In this document: positions 62,272 to 64,000 of the stretch, piece by piece
Layout: the number at the start of each line of letters is the position of its first letter
How positions within the stretch are numbered: position 1 is the stretch's first letter
Origin: Flavobacterium sp. ACN2
GTDB lineage: Bacteria; Bacteroidota; Bacteroidia; Flavobacteriales; Flavobacteriaceae
Assembly (NCBI RefSeq): GCF_002303885.1
Contig: NZ_MRCM01000001.1
Coordinates: 1 to 64,000, forward strand
DNA: 64,000 nucleotides
Direction: 5' to 3'
Program-made: the position numbers and the translations under genes
The notes under the pieces: generated by a model
Told to the model about the DNA's origin: nothing
What the model saw: only the letters and a program-made list of their open reading frames with translations
Databases searched by the model: none

Positions 62272-64000
62272 AACTCAAAACTGATTATAAATTTGAATGT
62301 TCTTCCTGGCATCGGATAATTGTAAATCACTTCATATTGCTGATTGAAAGCGTTGTTGACTTCAATCGCTCCATTCAATTTGTAATTTTTGAATGTGAAA
62401 GATTTTTGAACCGACAAATCGTGCGTATACCAAGGCTGAACTTCATTTACTTTAATATTATTGACATTTCCGTTGTAGCGTTTTCCGACATAAATAAAGC
62501 TGTAATTGAAATTCCAAGATTCATAACCCGCATTCAAAATTCCAGATCCGCTGTGCCAAGGCGTGTAGGGAATCTGATCGCCATAAGAAGACATTTCTAA
62601 ACCGACAAACTTTGTAAAATCTTGACTTTGAGAATACGTATAGGTTAAATTGGCATCTAGTTTTAGCTTATTAAAATGCGCTGCCATATTCAGAACCGTT
62701 TCGATTCCTTTTCCTTTTACTTGTCCGATATTGGTCATCATCCAACGGAACAAATTCCCTGTCGGAGCGGCAATAATTTTATCTTTTGTATTGGTATAAT
62801 AAGCATCTGCCTGAAAAGAAAATTTATCAAAAAAGCTTTCCCTTACGGGGAAATTATACGTAAAACCAACATCGTACTGATTCATATATTCTGGCCTCAA
62901 AGTGCTCGAACCGATCATGGTATAATACAAATCGTTGAAAGTGGGCATTCTGAAAATTCGTTTAGCGAAAGCTCTTAAATTGAAATCGTATTTCTTAAAC
63001 GGCGTATAACCAAGAAATATAGCGGGAGTAAATTCGGTTTTATTGGGTGCTTGGGCGTTGTATTTCACCTCTTCGATGACGCGGGTTGCTAGTACATTTC
63101 CTAAAACTTTAAAGCCTTCATATCGGTACGAAGTTGCAAGAGAAACAAGCGCTGTATAACGCTGCGGGAAAGAAAACTGCGTTTGGATTCCTCTTCTTGT
63201 CGCATTTAGTTTATTGTATTGAAAATCGGTTGAAAGGGAAACATCCCAAGTGGGCAAAATGCTGTACATATTGACTGCAGAAAAATAGGCTTCCTGCTGA
63301 TAATAACTATCATCAGATTGCACGCCTTCTGTTACGGTTTCTCCTAAAACATTGGTTGTATCTCGTGCTATATAATGGGTGTAATCGTAAGCAAATTTTC
63401 CTTTTAGCTGAAATTTATATTTCTCTGAAACGTCTTTCGTTAAAGAAGACTGTCCGAAAAAATTCTTATCAAATTGACGGAAACCATCTCGAAACTTATT
63501 TTCTACAATAGCACCTGGAGCGCCTCTTTCAGAATCGTAGTAATACACTTTGGCATCCCAAGTTCCTTTGTTTATTTTTCCGAACAAGCCCGATTCCAAT
63601 CGGAATGCCTCAATATCGCTGTTCCATCGCGTTGCTGTGGTATCATAAGCAATGCTACCGTCTTGGTTTTTTCTTTTATACCTAAATTTATACTGTCCGT
63701 TTGATTTGATGTATTCTGAGCTTACACTCAAGCTGACTTTGTCGCTTAGTTTTTGTTCCCATCTAAAAGAAGGGTCATGATAATCAATAGACATTGTTTT
63801 GTAACGAACCAGAAGATTTGTTTTCTTATTGCCTGAAAAAGCAGGTCGTTTGGTTCGCAAATAAATCGCAGAAGCAGAAGCGAAATCTTTAGCCGATTGA
63901 AAAATTTCACTTTTCTGACCGTTGTACATCGTCAAAGATTCCATGTCGTCAAGCGAATACTTTCCTAGATCGGTTACTCCATTTTGCGCATTTCCAAGCT
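62268..64000 (-). CDS. TonB-dependent outer-membrane receptor (5' end outside the window)
   Basis: About 577 residues visible; the frame continues open past position 64000 (no stop in the last 56 bases; plug-like reading VTDLGKYSLDDMESL), so an ATG at 63944 is internal and not the start. The plug end and the whole 22-strand barrel are present, ending ISFEL with terminal aromatic-plus-Leu. BtuB-like features include the barrel repeat YGDQIPYTPWHSGSGILNAGY and the final ELNNAFNQQYEVIYNYPMPGR-like segment. Together with the propeller lipoprotein I infer a cobalamin-type ligand. Confidence 0.88.
   Translation of the reverse strand, partial: LGNAQNGVTDLGKYSLDDMESLTMYNGQKSEIFQSAKDFASASAIYLRTKRPAFSGNKKTNLLVRYKTMSIDYHDPSFRWEQKLSDKVSLSVSSEYIKSNGQYKFRYKRKNQDGSIAYDTTATRWNSDIEAFRLESGLFGKINKGTWDAKVYYYDSERGAPGAIVENKFRDGFRQFDKNFFGQSSLTKDVSEKYKFQLKGKFAYDYTHYIARDTTNVLGETVTEGVQSDDSYYQQEAYFSAVNMYSILPTWDVSLSTDFQYNKLNATRRGIQTQFSFPQRYTALVSLATSYRYEGFKVLGNVLATRVIEEVKYNAQAPNKTEFTPAIFLGYTPFKKYDFNLRAFAKRIFRMPTFNDLYYTMIGSSTLRPEYMNQYDVGFTYNFPVRESFFDKFSFQADAYYTNTKDKIIAAPTGNLFRWMMTNIGQVKGKGIETVLNMAAHFNKLKLDANLTYTYSQSQDFTKFVGLEMSSYGDQIPYTPWHSGSGILNAGYESWNFNYSFIYVGKRYNGNVNNIKVNEVQPWYTHDLSVQKSFTFKNYKLNGAIEVNNAFNQQYEVIYNYPMPGRTFKFIISFEL

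Noticed and set aside
62676..62978. 100-codon plus-strand frame inside the TonB receptor gene
   Set aside because: Antisense shadow of strong barrel-coding sequence.
1..64000. tRNA, rRNA or tmRNA genes
   Set aside because: No cloverleaf-like or rRNA-like stretch was recognised by eye; a covariance-model search would be needed to exclude small RNAs.

Overview
The window looks like a chromosomal segment of a Flavobacterium-type Bacteroidota. The evidence is low G+C, TAnnTTTG-type promoter -7 elements, lipoproteins with short acidic leaders after the lipobox Cys, a type IX secretion (Por) C-terminal sorting domain, a TonB-dependent receptor paired with a surface lipoprotein, STN and carboxypeptidase-regulatory domains, and families of short palindromic intergenic repeats. 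No tRNA, rRNA, CRISPR array, integrase or intact insertion sequence was seen.

Layout. 0.1-5.5 kb: an SDR oxidoreductase and an HxlR-type regulator flank a compact KaiC-KaiB-KaiB-PAS histidine kinase-receiver operon. A 22-bp exact direct repeat lies on each side of the Kai operon, so it looks inserted into a formerly adjacent SDR/HxlR pair. 5.5-9.1 kb: a repeat-rich gap, a ChaA-like antiporter and an unusual STN-plus-repeat surface protein. 9.4-13.2 kb: the oxidative pentose-phosphate operon gnd-zwf-pgl behind two identical palindromes exactly 50 bp apart. 13.5-17.6 kb: a TPR lipoprotein, an AT-rich patch of gene remnants resembling a decayed toxin/immunity locus, and a secreted zinc hydrolase. 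17.9-25.5 kb: a tripartite RND efflux operon, a Crp/Fnr regulator and an SMR transporter. 25.9-28.7 kb: two GNAT enzymes, a LysR regulator and a DMT transporter.

28.8-31.7 kb: a bacteriophytochrome kinase with its biliverdin-making heme oxygenase. 31.8-42.9 kb: an NtrY/NtrC-like two-component pair divergent from one ABC ATPase and three tandem paralogous MacB/FtsX-type permeases. The divergent region carries nested GGAC/GTCC dyads and a sigma54-like -24 element. 43.0-47.7 kb: DUF417 and AraC genes, a Crp/Fnr regulator with ilvD, and an NADP-binding protein behind a perfect 22-bp palindrome.

48.0-53.9 kb: a tight set of a processive family-2 glycosyltransferase, a membrane-anchored HEAT protein, a TPR/YaiO-type outer-membrane barrel and a receiver, preceded by a hybrid kinase with an Hpt domain. 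I read this as a phosphorelay-controlled polysaccharide synthesis and export system. 54.2-57.1 kb: a CPA2 antiporter and an NAD(P)-binding protein. 57.4-64.0 kb: a surface uptake locus on the minus strand consisting of a TonB receptor (cut by the window edge), a YncE-like propeller lipoprotein, a second surface lipoprotein and a T9SS-sorted propeller protein. It resembles BtuB/BtuG vitamin B12 capture systems, though the ligand is inferred.

Signalling dominates the window: four histidine kinases, three stand-alone or output response regulators and at least five one-component regulators. The Kai cassette, which ends in a single-domain receiver, and the phytochrome kinase, which has no receiver of its own, lie about 24 kb apart and have closely similar transmitter domains, so cross-talk is a testable idea.
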